Origin: Lagopus muta
Taxonomy: Eukaryota > Chordata > Aves > Galliformes > Phasianidae
DNA: 64,000 nt
Direction of reading: 5' to 3'
Assembly: GCF_023343835.1 (NCBI RefSeq)
Contig: NC_064442.1
Location: 18,028,501-18,092,500, forward strand
Position numbers and translations under genes: made by a program. Numbering within the stretch: position 1 is the stretch's first letter; each line of letters opens with the position of its first letter. Below, in pieces: positions 1 to 11,802 of this stretch. Under the pieces are notes generated by a model that did no database searches, was not told where the DNA came from, and saw only the letters and a program-made list of their open reading frames with translations.

Positions 1-138
1 TCCTTTTGCTTTTTCTCTTCTTCTAGAGGTGTCCTTGGTTCTCATGCTGATTATCCTACTCCACAGCTGCTGCTCTGAATAGTTTTTCTTGTATTCCCAC
101 AACTTGGCGCCATCTGTCAGTGCACTCAGTCAGCTGGA

Positions 139-545
139 GAGGTCCCAGAGGATTGGAGGCTTGCCTGCGTGACTCACATCTACAAGAAGGGTTGTAAGGA
201 GGACCTGGGGAACTACAGGCCTGTCAACCTGACCTCAGTGCCAGGGAAGGTTATGGAACAGATCATCTTGAGTGAGATCACACGGCATGTGCAGGACAAC
301 CAGAGGATCAGGCCTAGCCAGCATGGGTTCATGAAAGGCGGGTCCTGCTTGACCAACCTAATCTCCTGTAACTGGGTGACCTGCCTGATGGATAAGAGAA
401 AGGCTGTTGGCATAGTCTGCCTAGTCTTTAGCAAAGCCCACAGTGTTCTGGAGAAGTTGGCAGCCTATGCCCTGGCCAGGTGTACTCTTTCCTGGGTAAG
501 GAACTGGCTGGAGAATACATTTGTCAGAGGTACAACTTTGAGTAG
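139..545 (+). mobile_element. CR1 LINE fragment, reverse transcriptase segment
   Basis: Conceptual translation from about 169 gives a non-LTR reverse transcriptase segment with the typical CR1 order: YKKG, then NYRPVNLTSVPGKVMEQ, then QHGFMKGGSCLTNL, then a segment resembling DKRKAVGIVCLVFSKA. This is the finger/palm part of the CR1 pol protein. The copy is truncated at both ends, lacks the catalytic FADD-type region and is interrupted after about codon 127, so it is dead. It lies in the PPCDC intron, in the same orientation as the gene. Confidence 0.9.
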
Positions 546-2197
546 ATCATGAGACATGTAGAAACTAGGACAAATTCCATGTTTCCCACCTGCTAAGATT
601 ACTACAGGAAGAACTCCTGTCACACTTAGCACCTCATAGCTGTTCATGCCATATGTCAAAGGGACGTGATAGGATTTCTTCACTTTATAGATACTGCACA
701 GATGAAGCTTCAGATGATTTTCAGTAAGACAGCAGGCTCATCTAAGATTTCAGAGATTTCTCTAAGAGGAACCCTTATGTACATTTTACCTGATCTCCTT
801 TTCCTTTGTGCAAGCCACTGGTTTACTCTTCTGGCTGTATAGAAACCAACTTTTGTCATCAGGAGGTACTCGTGACATCTAGAGAGAAGGGCAGAGGGAA
901 GAACTGAAGGGCAAAGAAGTGGTGATCAAAAAATCATTCTTCCAAAGCCAAGTGCTTTGGTGTACTGGTATACAGGGATGTATATCCTTCATAACAGGTA
1001 TGGGTAGGCAGAGTTAAACTAAAATCCTGCTGTTCCAAAAATGCCCAAGGCAGTGAGAGGAGCTTGGAGCCTCTGCTTCTTCTGGAACCTCGTTCTGCAG
1101 GGACGGGCTTGCTTTGAGCTGGTAGTGCTGAGCCCCAGCTCCCAGCTTCTCCCTTGGCAGGACTTGTGACTGAGCACTGCACTTCCTCTTGGCTCCGAGT
1201 GTGGGAAGAGCGATCCTGGCAGGCCACCCCTTTGTGCAGTGGCTAAGGGAATCCTCTAAGGTGAGATGCTCTGCTACTCCCTTTCGTGATTAAAGGACAT
1301 CTCTCCCAGAGCTTCGGTTTGCTGCTTCTTGCCGTCTCTTTGAAGTTCTGAGCAGAGCTGCATCTCCCTTCTGACTTTCTCTGTCCTTTTTGCTGGCCCT
1401 GCTGTGAACTGACCATCTGAACGAGTTTGGCAGACAGTGACTAATCACCTGCCTGTGTTAAGGTGGCAATGGAAAGAGTCGTCAGCTCCTGTGAGCACTT
1501 GCAGTGGCCTGACCTTTCAGCTCTGAATAGGTGCGGTTATGCACATGCACACAGGAGGGGAATGTCTGCATATCTTTCAAAGTCTTCACTGCTCAAACCC
1601 TCCTCATCTACCCAGCTTTGCAGGATTTCTTCAAGCCGTAACTGTTGGCCTTTCTCTGATGTGGTTTAACCTGCCGTGTAGCTCAGCACCGCAGTCATTC
1701 GCTTACTCTCCTCCCAGTGGGATGGGGGAAAGAATCAGGGGGAAAAAAAAACCAAACCAAACCAAAAAAAAACAACAAAATACAACTTGTGGCTTGAGAT
1801 AAAGACTGTTTACTAAGACATAAAAAGATACAAAACAAGTGATGCACAAGGAATTGCTCACCAGCTGCCAACTGATGCCCAGGTTGTTGGGTTTTTTTTG
1901 GCTTTTTGGGTATTTTTTTGCATGATGTCACATGATATGGAATGTCCCTTGGGCCATTTTAGATCAGCTCCTGGTTCTGTCTACTCCCAGCTCTTTGTGC
2001 CCTCTCAGCCCCCATCACTGGCAGAGCAGTATGAGAAGCTGAGAAACTGAAAGATCCTTGGCTGTGTTGGTGTGTTATCAACATTGGTTTTCTCCTAGAG
2101 CCAAAACATAGCGTCATACCAGACACTATGAAGGGAAAAAACAAAGCACTGCTGTCCCAGCTGAAACCAGGACATTCTCTCATTGCTTTCTGATTAG
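546..2197 (+). other. PPCDC: PPCDC upstream intron (3' part)
   Basis: No coding segment is recognisable. The expected first coding exon of PPCDC (the flavoprotein N-terminus with the GVTGSVAA-type loop) is not found between 1 and 2197, so this stretch is read as the end of an intron whose donor lies before the window. It holds an A-rich (CCAAA)-like tract near 1741-1775 and otherwise ordinary unique-looking DNA. The intron ends at the acceptor TTAG at 2194-2197. Confidence 0.6.
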
Positions 2198-5100
2198 CTT
2201 GAAGTGAAGGTGGTGACTACTGAGAGAGCAAAGCATTTCTACAAGCCCCAGGAAATTCCCGTCACCCTCTACAGCGATGAAGATGAATGGCAGGTGAGTT
2301 GCTCTTCCTCAGGAGTCTGCAAGGGCTTCTTTCTAGTCCTGCTGGTAGTTCCATCATGTGCTCATGCATGCACACATTCGCTGCTCCACATGCACTTCCG
2401 TGTCAGATGCCATTTTGTCTGAGTGCCCCTTTGCTGCCATCTGTCACATGGCAACAACAGGTAATGGAATCTTGGTGGGAAGGCTCAACCTCATCTGCTG
2501 TACCACTAACATCCACTTCTGATGGCAACATAGTAAAACAGGAGACATAACTTTTGGAGCAGCCCCCTTAGAAGCATGGGTGTTTCTTTGCAATAAGCTG
2601 TAGATTCTTGGCTAGGCTTCCTTTCTTTGTTGTAGTACTGTGTGCTTTGGAGCATGGCTTTCAGAAAGCACTGGCCCACCCATGCTAAATGGAGCTGCCG
2701 TGACTGTAGCAGGGGGTTTTCTACCACCTAGCAGGCTTTGCAGCAGGCAGTGTAGCTACAGGTGGTCCCTCACCACCCTGGGCTTAGCAGCCACCCTCAG
2801 CTCTGAGAGGAGTATCAGGAAATGTCAAAGAAAGCCACTGTGAAGTTGTGGTGAAGGTGTTAGGTGGTTGCCATGACTCATACTTGTCAGGAAGGCAACA
2901 GCTTAATTCTCCTTGTTGCTGCCTATTCTCAATCTGTAGGCACCACTGACAATCACAAAACTACCCAAGCTGCTTGTGTTTTGCAGCTTCTTGCTCTGTA
3001 TTTTCAAAATCTGCCTGCACCCTGGGTGAAAAACAAAGCTGTTCTGTAATGCATCTGGGTCTGTTTGGAGAGCTTTGTGCTGGCAGGGCCACCCCAGTGT
3101 GGGGGAGCAAGCAAATACCAGCACCTGGAGCTGCCTTGCACGAGAGTGATAGATGGGTGGCTGTACAAGATGTTTTCCTGATGGAAGCAGGGTGTTTAGC
3201 TCAAGAGGCACTGGTGCACATACACAGAAGAGTCCAATCTGTCTTCCCTTGAATTTACCAGGCAATTTGCAATCAGCTTGACCTTTTTCACCAGTTTTTC
3301 CCCTCAGATGAGTTACGGATGAACACGCTCTGCAGGATTCAGCAATGGCCTGTGGCATCTTTCCAGCTCGTCTCTACAGAATCATCAGCATGAACTGAAG
3401 CTTTCAATGCACATTTCCCTTCCAGTGAGGGATTGCTTAGGTGCCAGGACTCTGAATATCTCTAGATTGTGTAAAATGTCTTCCTGACCAGAAAGCTTCT
3501 GCTGGTCTTAGAAGACCCATGAAGATTTCTTGGGTCTCATGGTGCTACAGCTTCAGGCAAAGCTATTTATGGGGAACCCTCTGTGGGGTGATACAGGAGG
3601 TGCAGGTCAGGCTTTGTGGTCTGCTGGCACACTGGAAAGAAGACACGTAGCCTTTATAGTGTGCCATTCTGACAGAAGGGCAGCAAATAAGCGTGACCAG
3701 CATGTTTGTGAGATGTTTTATTCTGAAAGAAAGTTTTCTAGAAAGACTTGTCGAAAAGAAAATAGAAGTGAGTGGAGGAGCTGGGAAAGGCATTGGGGAG
3801 CACCAGATTTCCGGATGCTGTGTTTTTGTTGTGGTTTCCCATGAGTCAGAGAAGGAATAGTTCGTGGCCCTGATGCACATCTTGCTGGCCTGTGGTTGTG
3901 TGTCATCTGGGGCCTAAAGTGCCTGGTACTGTTTGCTGCTTTCCTTGATGTTATCCCAGTTAACTGTGCTCTTAAGAAGAACCCGGGACCCCATTGAGCA
4001 ACTCTGAGCTTTACTGAAAAATAGAAATGTTTGCCTAGAGCTAAGAGAGGAAGGAAGTGCCCAGTCCCTCCCAAAAAGAATCAAGCAGAGTATTCCTGTG
4101 GCTGCTGTAGGCATGCTCTGGAAATGTTTCCACTGGTGTGGTCCTGTCTGGTTTTGATTGACTGATCCAGTGTCGAGGATTTCCCTACTCAGATGTGCCA
4201 TACATCGATGGGGCTTTAATGGATGGATGTTTGGGAAGCTGAGGGATGACGTGGATGGAGAAAGCTCTTTCCTGCAGGTTGAAGTTGGATGTGTGAATTG
4301 TCTTTGTGGGAAAGGATTGCTTGTAGAGCACAGGGCACATAGGCACCATTCAAAATGCTCCTTCCACGTGGCCTTCACTGGAGGAGGCTGGAAGTCAGGA
4401 AAGTGAGCGCCGTGGCTGCAGTCTCTGGTTTCATCACGCTGTCAGATCTCACTTGGTGTGGAAATAATGAGCTTTGCGTTGTAGTTCAACGAGGGTGAGG
4501 TCGTCAAAATGCCTGTTGTTCACAGTGCTGGTTGTGAGGGTTGGGTAATCTGCATCCTGTCTCACCTACAGCTGTGGAAGGGCCGTTCTGACCCAGTCCT
4601 GCACATCGAGCTCCGGCGGTGGGCTGACCTCATGCTGGTGGCCCCTCTTGATGCAAACACGCTGGCAAAGCTGGCAAACGGTATCTGTGACAACCTGCTG
4701 GTGAGTAACTAACTGCAGCTCTGCCCTAGGGCCGTCCCTGCATTCTCTCCCTTCCCAGCACTAGTCTGACCTTTCTGTCAAGGAAACTTTTGTGTTTCAG
4801 CAGCATCAAGATTTGCATGTTTGCTGCCAACTCAGCTGCTTGTCTCTCCTCTGCCAATATGGTTCCCCTGCTCCTTTTCAAACTTTCCTTGCCTTACCTG
4901 TATCCTTCTCCATTCCTAGGCTCTCTCTGTCTCTTCCATTATCTCCCAGTTCCTATTTCGTGCCTTTCCTGCTGTTTTCTGTTGGTTAATATTTCTCTCT
5001 TTCTACCTCCATCCTCTCTCTGTCCTGCATATACACACACATGCACGCACACTCACTTTTGAGTTCCTCTCTGCGTTTTTTAGATGCAATCTGGAAAGAC

Positions 5101-8100
5101 ACCTGTGGGATCAGATAAAACTGTTTACTTCCTGCTACCTCAACTCCTCCCTCACCTAACTGCATAGCACAAATTCAAACATGTGCACACTTACTTACCT
5201 TAACTTTCAACTACAGGTTTTTTTGCTTGTTCCTAAACATTAGAAATGCTCTGTATCAAAGGCTGAACAGAGAGTGTTTAAAAAGAGAGCATGGGTCTCA
5301 GTTCAGTGATGAGGAACTTCAGTGGAACTTTGGTCCTTTGCATCCATCCATTGAGCTTTCACCAGGAAAGGTCATGAGGTCAACAGTCCAAAAGGTCTGC
5401 CAGAAACCTGCAAAAATGTGAATGCTGCATTACTCTTCAGTAATGCAAGGACTCTAGAGTTAGGAATGGAAGACAGTACATCAGGCCTGCCTGGAGAACC
5501 CTGCTTGGTCAGCTTAGCTGTCCAAGGAAGAAAAGAATGCCTACAGATGAGCAAAGTGCACCCAGAGCTACAGCCCTGAATTGTATGAGCAGTCCTCTGG
5601 AGATCTAGAAACGTCAGAAAGTGCTGTGAGAGGGACAAGCAGTGTCTTGTCCTCCTGAACCCCTGTGTACTGCAGCCAACAGAGGAAGAGTTCAGGAAGA
5701 GTGTTAGGGACACGTGGGTTCACAAAGTCCTGCCAGTCATCTCGGATAGCTTTGTGAGGGAAAGTGGTAGCTCCAGTAAAGAATAGCAAGTGCTGGAGGT
5801 GCTTGTTAGCAAGTTGGAACAGATTCCTCTGTGCTGGGAAGGGTTCAAATCATGGGGCATAAAAAAGGATGGGCAGAATTCTCTGAAGAACTCTGAAATG
5901 AGCACAGCTTGAGCACCAGGGACCGGTGCAAGCTACCTGGGAGATTCCCTTTGCATGGCTTAGATGCTGTCAGGTCGAGGTGATGGGCACTGCACTGTTA
6001 ACAGCAATCACCATTGCTCTTTTTAAGGAGATGAGGTGATACTAGCTTATCTGCGTTACTGAGGTATCAGATATGATCCTCTGTAGCATGCAGGAGCTCC
6101 TAGGTGGTTTGTAATCTACCAGCATCTTCTGCAGCAGCCCAGCTGTGTTGTTGTTATCTTCTGTGTGCTGGAAGTAGGAGTGCTTCCCTTGTGGATCCAG
6201 TTGGCCGTGTTGTTTAAGAAGATTCACTTGCCAGCTTTTTGTGTTTAGCTCTACAGCTGGCTTATCTAAAGTGCTGCCTGGGGATTTCTCTTTAGCTGAT
6301 ACGATCTGTGGCCACCCCTCAGCTACTCTTGGTCTCCCACATGGGCTGTCTGCACACATTGTGTTCCAGCTTGATTTCAGCCAGCGATTGGGCTGTTTGC
6401 TTGGCCCTGATTCGGAGTAGGATGGAATCTATTCTTTTTGTAGCCTCCCTCATCCTTCTTGCCTGTCAGAGAGGAGCTCTGCTGGAATGCAGCATGCATT
6501 AGTAGCAGCCCTGTGGCCTTGCTTACAGGCTTGTCCAGCTGCACTGATGGATGTTTTGGCTGTCTCGTGATACCTGGAGAGGAAAAGTGCTTCTGTGTAG
6601 GAAAGTGAGCAAAGGGATGATGAAAAAGAATGCTCCTCAGAGCTGAATCTCTTGGCTTCTTTTGCAGACTTGTGTCATCCGTGCCTGGGACCTGCACAAA
6701 CCCCTGCTGTTCTGCCCGGCTATGAACACGGCCATGTGGGAGCATCCCATCACAGCTCAGCAGGTGGAGCAGCTGAAAGGCTTTGGCTACACAGAGATCC
6801 CATGTGTGGTGAAGAAACTAGTGTGTGGGGATGAAGGTCAGTCCTGCTGCATGTCTTCTGACTGTTTTGCTGCCCCAGTGCTCCTCTTACGCTGAAGGGA
6901 GGTGCCTTGCTCTTCTGCTCTGTGACCTTCCAGATGTTAGACTGCAGTGAGCAGGTGCTCATGGCCAAGGTTTGTACAAACAACACGAAGCTTTGCCCTG
7001 TGCTAGCTGACACCTATTACTCTAGTTCAAAGCAAGCTGGTAGATAGGCGTGATGCTTAAAAGAAATACCCATCCTCTAAGAGAGCAGATCAAAGAGAAG
7101 CGAGGCTCTGTGGTGAGCATTATCAGCCTGGGATTGGGGTGTCCCAGCCATGCCCTCTGCTGAGACCGTGGGCTGTTTCCACCGTGCCTCAGTTCCTCAT
7201 CTCTGACGTGGGGATAATATCTTATCCCTCAGAGCAGACACAGAGGATTAGCACTTTGCAGATGTGGCTGAGGGTGTAACGACATACATTTACCATTTGT
7301 TGTTGTTTGTTGCCTGGGTTACTTTTCAGCTAGATCAGCTTCACAGTCTCATTTTGATTTGGAGCTCTGACATCAGCTTTGTCTGTGAAGTGAGAGAAGG
7401 GGTAAGAAAACTTGTCGTGCCCAACTTTCAGACTTACAGTGCCAAGTGAAATGGTCTCATTTGTACTCTAGCAATTGGCTTAAATGAACACGTTTTGATT
7501 TTTGGGAGGTTTTGAGACTTTTTTTATACCAGCATTTTGGATGAATGGTTTCACTTCTTTAACTTAGTCTTTTGTGGACGTTTTGTCTGTAAAACGTCGC
7601 CCAATTCTAGCCATAATAGCAAATGTGTTATTACCTGCACAGTACTGCACTCATTCCTTCATCTAATAACCCAACAACAGCAGGATCTTAACCACCCTGT
7701 TGGATACCTCGATGAATGGCTGTGTGAAGACAGGATGCTAACATGTTTTTTGTGGTTAAATTCCGGGCCTGGCTTTCTTAGTGTCTGAATTCTTGGGTAG
7801 ATGCAATGCTTTTAGAGAATGTTTTCTGGAGCTGACAACTTAGAAATATTTACAGTTAGGTAAGTGTAGTCAAGTAATTCAGGCATCAGCTGTAACTGTA
7901 CTGGACAATTATGTTTCCTCTGGGGTTTTAGACCTGATTACATCAAATTTCCTGCGTGCTTGTAATAATGTTAAGGGAAAACGCCCAAAGGAGGTCATTC
8001 TGTGCAGACATTTTGGCAGAAGTGGAAAGGCCATCTGGCATAGCTTCTTTGTCCCTTGGAGCTTTTCCTTTATCTTTTTTAGTACTTGTGTAGGACCTCT

Positions 8101-11100
8101 GTTTCTGTAGCAAACTTAGGAGCACCTCTGAGTGATGCTCTTGCTCGCACAGCTCCACGCACCTGAAGCAGAGCTGCTGTGTCAGCCCTGTTTGGCAGAT
8201 GGGGATCTGAGATGCAGGAGGGCTGTGTGTGTTGACTCAGTGGTGCAGATGGCTTTGAGCTGGATGCTGAACATGCTTTCTGCTGCTCTGCCCTGCCGTT
8301 CCTTGGAGTCGCTGCCCTTGCATCAGCGGTGTGTGGCCACGTGAGGAGCAGCATGTCCATTGCTGTGGTTTGTAGCTCAGAATGGCAAAGCCAAAACCAG
8401 TACAGATCAGGAGTTACCTCATTACACCAACAGTCATTTAGGAGCTGCTTTGTGTGTAGTTCAGATGTTCCCGCTGTGAGAATGAGCTCCCAGAGGAGCC
8501 TGTAGGAGAAGGATGGTAGGGCAGCTGAGGCAGGAGCAGCCACATCTGACTCGGCTTCGCTTGTGCTTGTGAGTCAATTTGCAGCAAGATTTTCTTGCTG
8601 GCACATGCCAGGGTTTTCCTGGCAGCAGGTAGGAGAATTGTAGCAGAGCAGTAATGCACTCCAGGTCTCTGAAAACACAAGATTCTCTTCACCTGTGACT
8701 TTTTTTTCCCATCTTCCTCTTGTTTGGTTTTTTTTTAATTTTTATTTTCCAGGCCTTTTTCCCCAAAGCCTCTTTTTCCACACTAATTTCTGGTTTGTGA
8801 GCTTTATCCACTAAAGGGTTTGCCTTCCACTGGCCCGATAGCAAAGCGCACATCTGGTGCCAAAGAAAAGAGATTCAGTTTGCACCAGTTTTGTTTGTTG
8901 ACACTGTGGTTTAACTTGCTGTTGAGTGAGGCTCATCTTCTACCACTCATGCAACTGATCTCACCTGAAGTGACTGCCATCATGTTCCCACATTACAACC
9001 ACGTTTCTTCCATAGTAAGTGGGTGTTTGTTGGGAATACAAGAAAAACTATTCAGAGCAGCAGCTGTGGAGCAGGATAAACAGCATGAGAACCAAGGACA
9101 CCTCTAGAAGGAGAGAAAAAGCAAAAGGAACAGCTCATGGCTCTGGCTGGATAAGCACCTACATGCACGGTTATGGAGCGTTTGTAGCATGCTCTGCTGA
9201 CATGCAAAGGAGGATGGGAAAGTTGTGAGGGTGGATAGGAAAGCTTGAAAAGGAAATTTGTGAATGTATGTAAGTGATGTGAGAGCTTGTAATAATTTGG
9301 ATCGTTCACATCTAAGGCCATGCATCAGACACTGCAGGTGTTTTTGGACGTAGAGTCCAGCTAAAAAGGAGTTAAAATAACAGATTCAATCTTGTTGCCA
9401 ATTAAAATGTTTCCTCGATTGGATGGTTAAATGTTAACCTGAGGGCTGCTGGCTTTGGTGGTATCCATGTGCCACCATATAAGGAGAGCTCTGAGAGGTG
9501 CCATAACCACATGCAGGCCTGCAGCAATTTATCCTTGCAAAACACTTCCAAACTGCTGGTATCTTCCTCATCCTTGGCTGAATTTCTGGAGCCTGGCACA
9601 GGGGAAGAATTTTTACCCATAGGCACGACGTGTGCTGTCGATTGCCAAAGATGTTGAGAAGATGAGTTGTGTAGGATGAAGGCAGACCTTGGAAGTGCTC
9701 TTTAAGGGTGTCCTTCTGCCAAGCATGAGGGTGCATTCGGGGAATTTCTTTTGTTTAGCAGGATGCATCAAATGCAGCTCCTCTCAGAACAGGAGGTGAG
9801 AGCCACCCCCATCTTCCTGCGTCTTGTCTGTGGGGTGCTTCAAACCTCACAGGGTTTACAGGCCTGAAAATGATGGAAATTCTCACTAAGTAGGGAAACT
9901 CAATTTTCTTGTCTTTCCAAAAGCATCGCACTTCATCCCAACTCCTCTCCACTGCCTCCAGTTATGCCTTCTGTCCCAGGCAAGGCTCAGGTGGCTCGTC
10001 TGTACTGGGAAGCTGAAGGTCCTGTCAGATTCAGTGCAGTGATCTGCCTGCAGAGCACAGCTCTCTGCTGTCAATATGGCCTTCCCTCTTCCATCTCTGT
10101 CCTCCAGTTGTAACTGTCCTTCGGAGCCTGCTGGTTTCACTATTTGTCTGTGCACTCACTAACTCAGCTGTGTAAGTGAATCGGAGGAAGATGAAGAAAA
10201 CAAAAGCTCCCCAAGCTAATTTCTAACAACAAGTAGGGCTCCTGGTTTAAATAATTACAGCAAATTAGCCAGCAAAACAAAAAACCAGTAGAGACTCTTG
10301 TCTGTTGAATCTTCTAACGGAGACAGATGCTGGTGGGGAGGTATCAGGAGCGAGTGGCCTGATTTCTGTGCATGCATGAGGTTGGCTAAGATGATTTAGT
10401 GGTCTCTGACCTTGAAGTTTTCATTCTAGGTTTAAAAAAAGTGTTTGGGAGCAAAGCGTAGATTTAGATGTTCATCTGGCAACTAAGCAGTCCAAAAGGA
10501 AAAGCTTTTACATTTTGTTCTGCTTAGCACACAGTCTTCTCCAGGAATTACTCCCAAGAATCAAGCTGGTGCAAATCCAGAGCAGCTTTCTCTCTAATGT
10601 GGGCCTAACTGTGGAGTCACTGGAATGGTATGAAGTCAAGTTTAGTTTTGTTTTTGTTATTTTTAATAGGCAAGGGTTATTTCAAAATAATACCTACCAT
10701 GCTGTTTGCAGTGGAGGAAGGAGGTAGGATATTTTGTTACCCACGCACTTTGTTTTGGTCACTTGTGCACACTTACCCCCAGGGCAGTGCGAGCTGAGAT
10801 ACCAGCTCCCTGTGCAAGGGTTAGGCACAGACATCCTTGGAGATGATTCAGAACATGAGGTACTTATTAAGGTCATATGAGTCGCCTTTTGAGGTTTCCT
10901 GCCTCTCTCCATTGACTGTCTGAGGAGCTTGTGCTCCTGCTTAGACTTGTGAGTTGCGAGCCAAGCTAAGTTAGCATGAGCACTCCTCCCTTGATGGCAT
11001 CCAACCATGCCACAAAATCCCTGCCCAACCAGCTAGACCAAGCAGATCCTCTTGCCCCCACAGCTGAATCATGAGGAAACATGGGGATACTTTGCAAGCT

Positions 11101-11301
11101 TTTGCCCTGGCCTTGCAGAGCTATGGGGCATCAACTTTATTGCAACATGGCTGAATGTGCACGAGACGAGGGGTGGGACGTGCTTTCACCATGAGCCTTT
11201 GGTCTTGCCCTGCAGGTCGTGGAGCCATGGCAGAAGTGTGGACCATAGTGGAGACCGTGAGAAGGATCCTCGAAGAACGGGGCTTGCCAGCACAGAGCTG
11301 A
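2198..11301 (+). CDS. PPCDC: Phosphopantothenoylcysteine decarboxylase, exons 2-5 (5' partial)
   Basis: Coding exons are 2198-2293, 4572-4700, 6668-6836 and 11216-11301 (TGA 11299-11301). All introns are GT-AG and the frame is continuous, giving 160 residues; the human protein is 204, so about 44 N-terminal residues lie upstream of the window. The enzyme is a cytosolic FMN-dependent homotrimer that decarboxylates 4'-phosphopantothenoylcysteine to 4'-phosphopantetheine in coenzyme A synthesis. Family landmarks are visible: VVTTERAKHFY at the start; the catalytic His in VLHIELRRWAD; the FMN-contacting APLDANTLAKLANGICDN stretch; the PAMNTAMW motif (PxMNxxMW) in exon 4; and the reactive Cys of the substrate flap in KKLVCGDEGRGAMAE across the exon 4/5 junction. 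The last intron (6837-11215) is the largest. No frameshift or missing key residue was seen. Identity is very secure; the start codon cannot be assigned because it is outside the window. Confidence 0.97.
7095..7270 (+). repeat. MIR-type CORE-SINE relic
   Basis: The stretch GTGCCTCAGTTCCTCATC followed by GTGGGGATAATAT, then a CTCAGAG block and GAGGATTAGCACTTTG, matches the order and spacing of the 3' half of the MIR SINE consensus as I remember it (GCCTCAGTTTCCTCATCTGTAAAATGGGGATAATA, then GAGGATTAAA). It lies in the last PPCDC intron. The 5' tRNA-like half is not convincing, so the left border is approximate. Confidence 0.7.
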
Positions 11302-11776
11302 TTGCTTGCCATGAGAATTGCCTTCCTGGCAATTCAGAGATAAAACCGACAGGAAACAGAGTCGAGATGGCGTGTGTCCCTGCAGCTCAACTGAAGGAGT
11401 GAAACGGTTGTGTTCCAGCTGGTACCAAACTGAAATGTGGTACAGCACTGCAGACTTTTAGAAGCCTAAGCCAAGACCACGTTTCTTTATTGTGGGAAAA
11501 CCGTGGTATCTCACAGAGGGGGAGTAACGTTCCTCCAGGCCAAGCAGCCCCGTTTGTTTCACCTGTGATCCTTTCTGAGAAGGCTGCAGAAGGAATTGCC
11601 CTTGTGTCCCCAGCCCAGCGTTGCCCCAAGGGCAGCTGGAGTGGTGTGCTTGCTGTCCTGGCAATAGGAACGTGGGTGTGAGGACATCCTCGCTCTCCAG
11701 CGTGGTCCTTGGCTGTGCTGCCTTCTCCTTTCCAGCAGGAGTCACTGTCCAAAAAGCGTTCTTCCCCTGAGAGCTT

Positions 11777-11782
11777 AATAAA
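11777..11782 (+). terminator. PPCDC: PPCDC poly(A) signal AATAAA
   Basis: A canonical AATAAA lies 476 bases after the PPCDC stop codon, in a segment with no other exon. It gives a 3' UTR of about 0.5 kb. Cleavage would be expected roughly 10-30 bases further on. Confidence 0.75.
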
Positions 11783-11802
11783 AAAGAGAGCTTTTAATTC
11801 TG

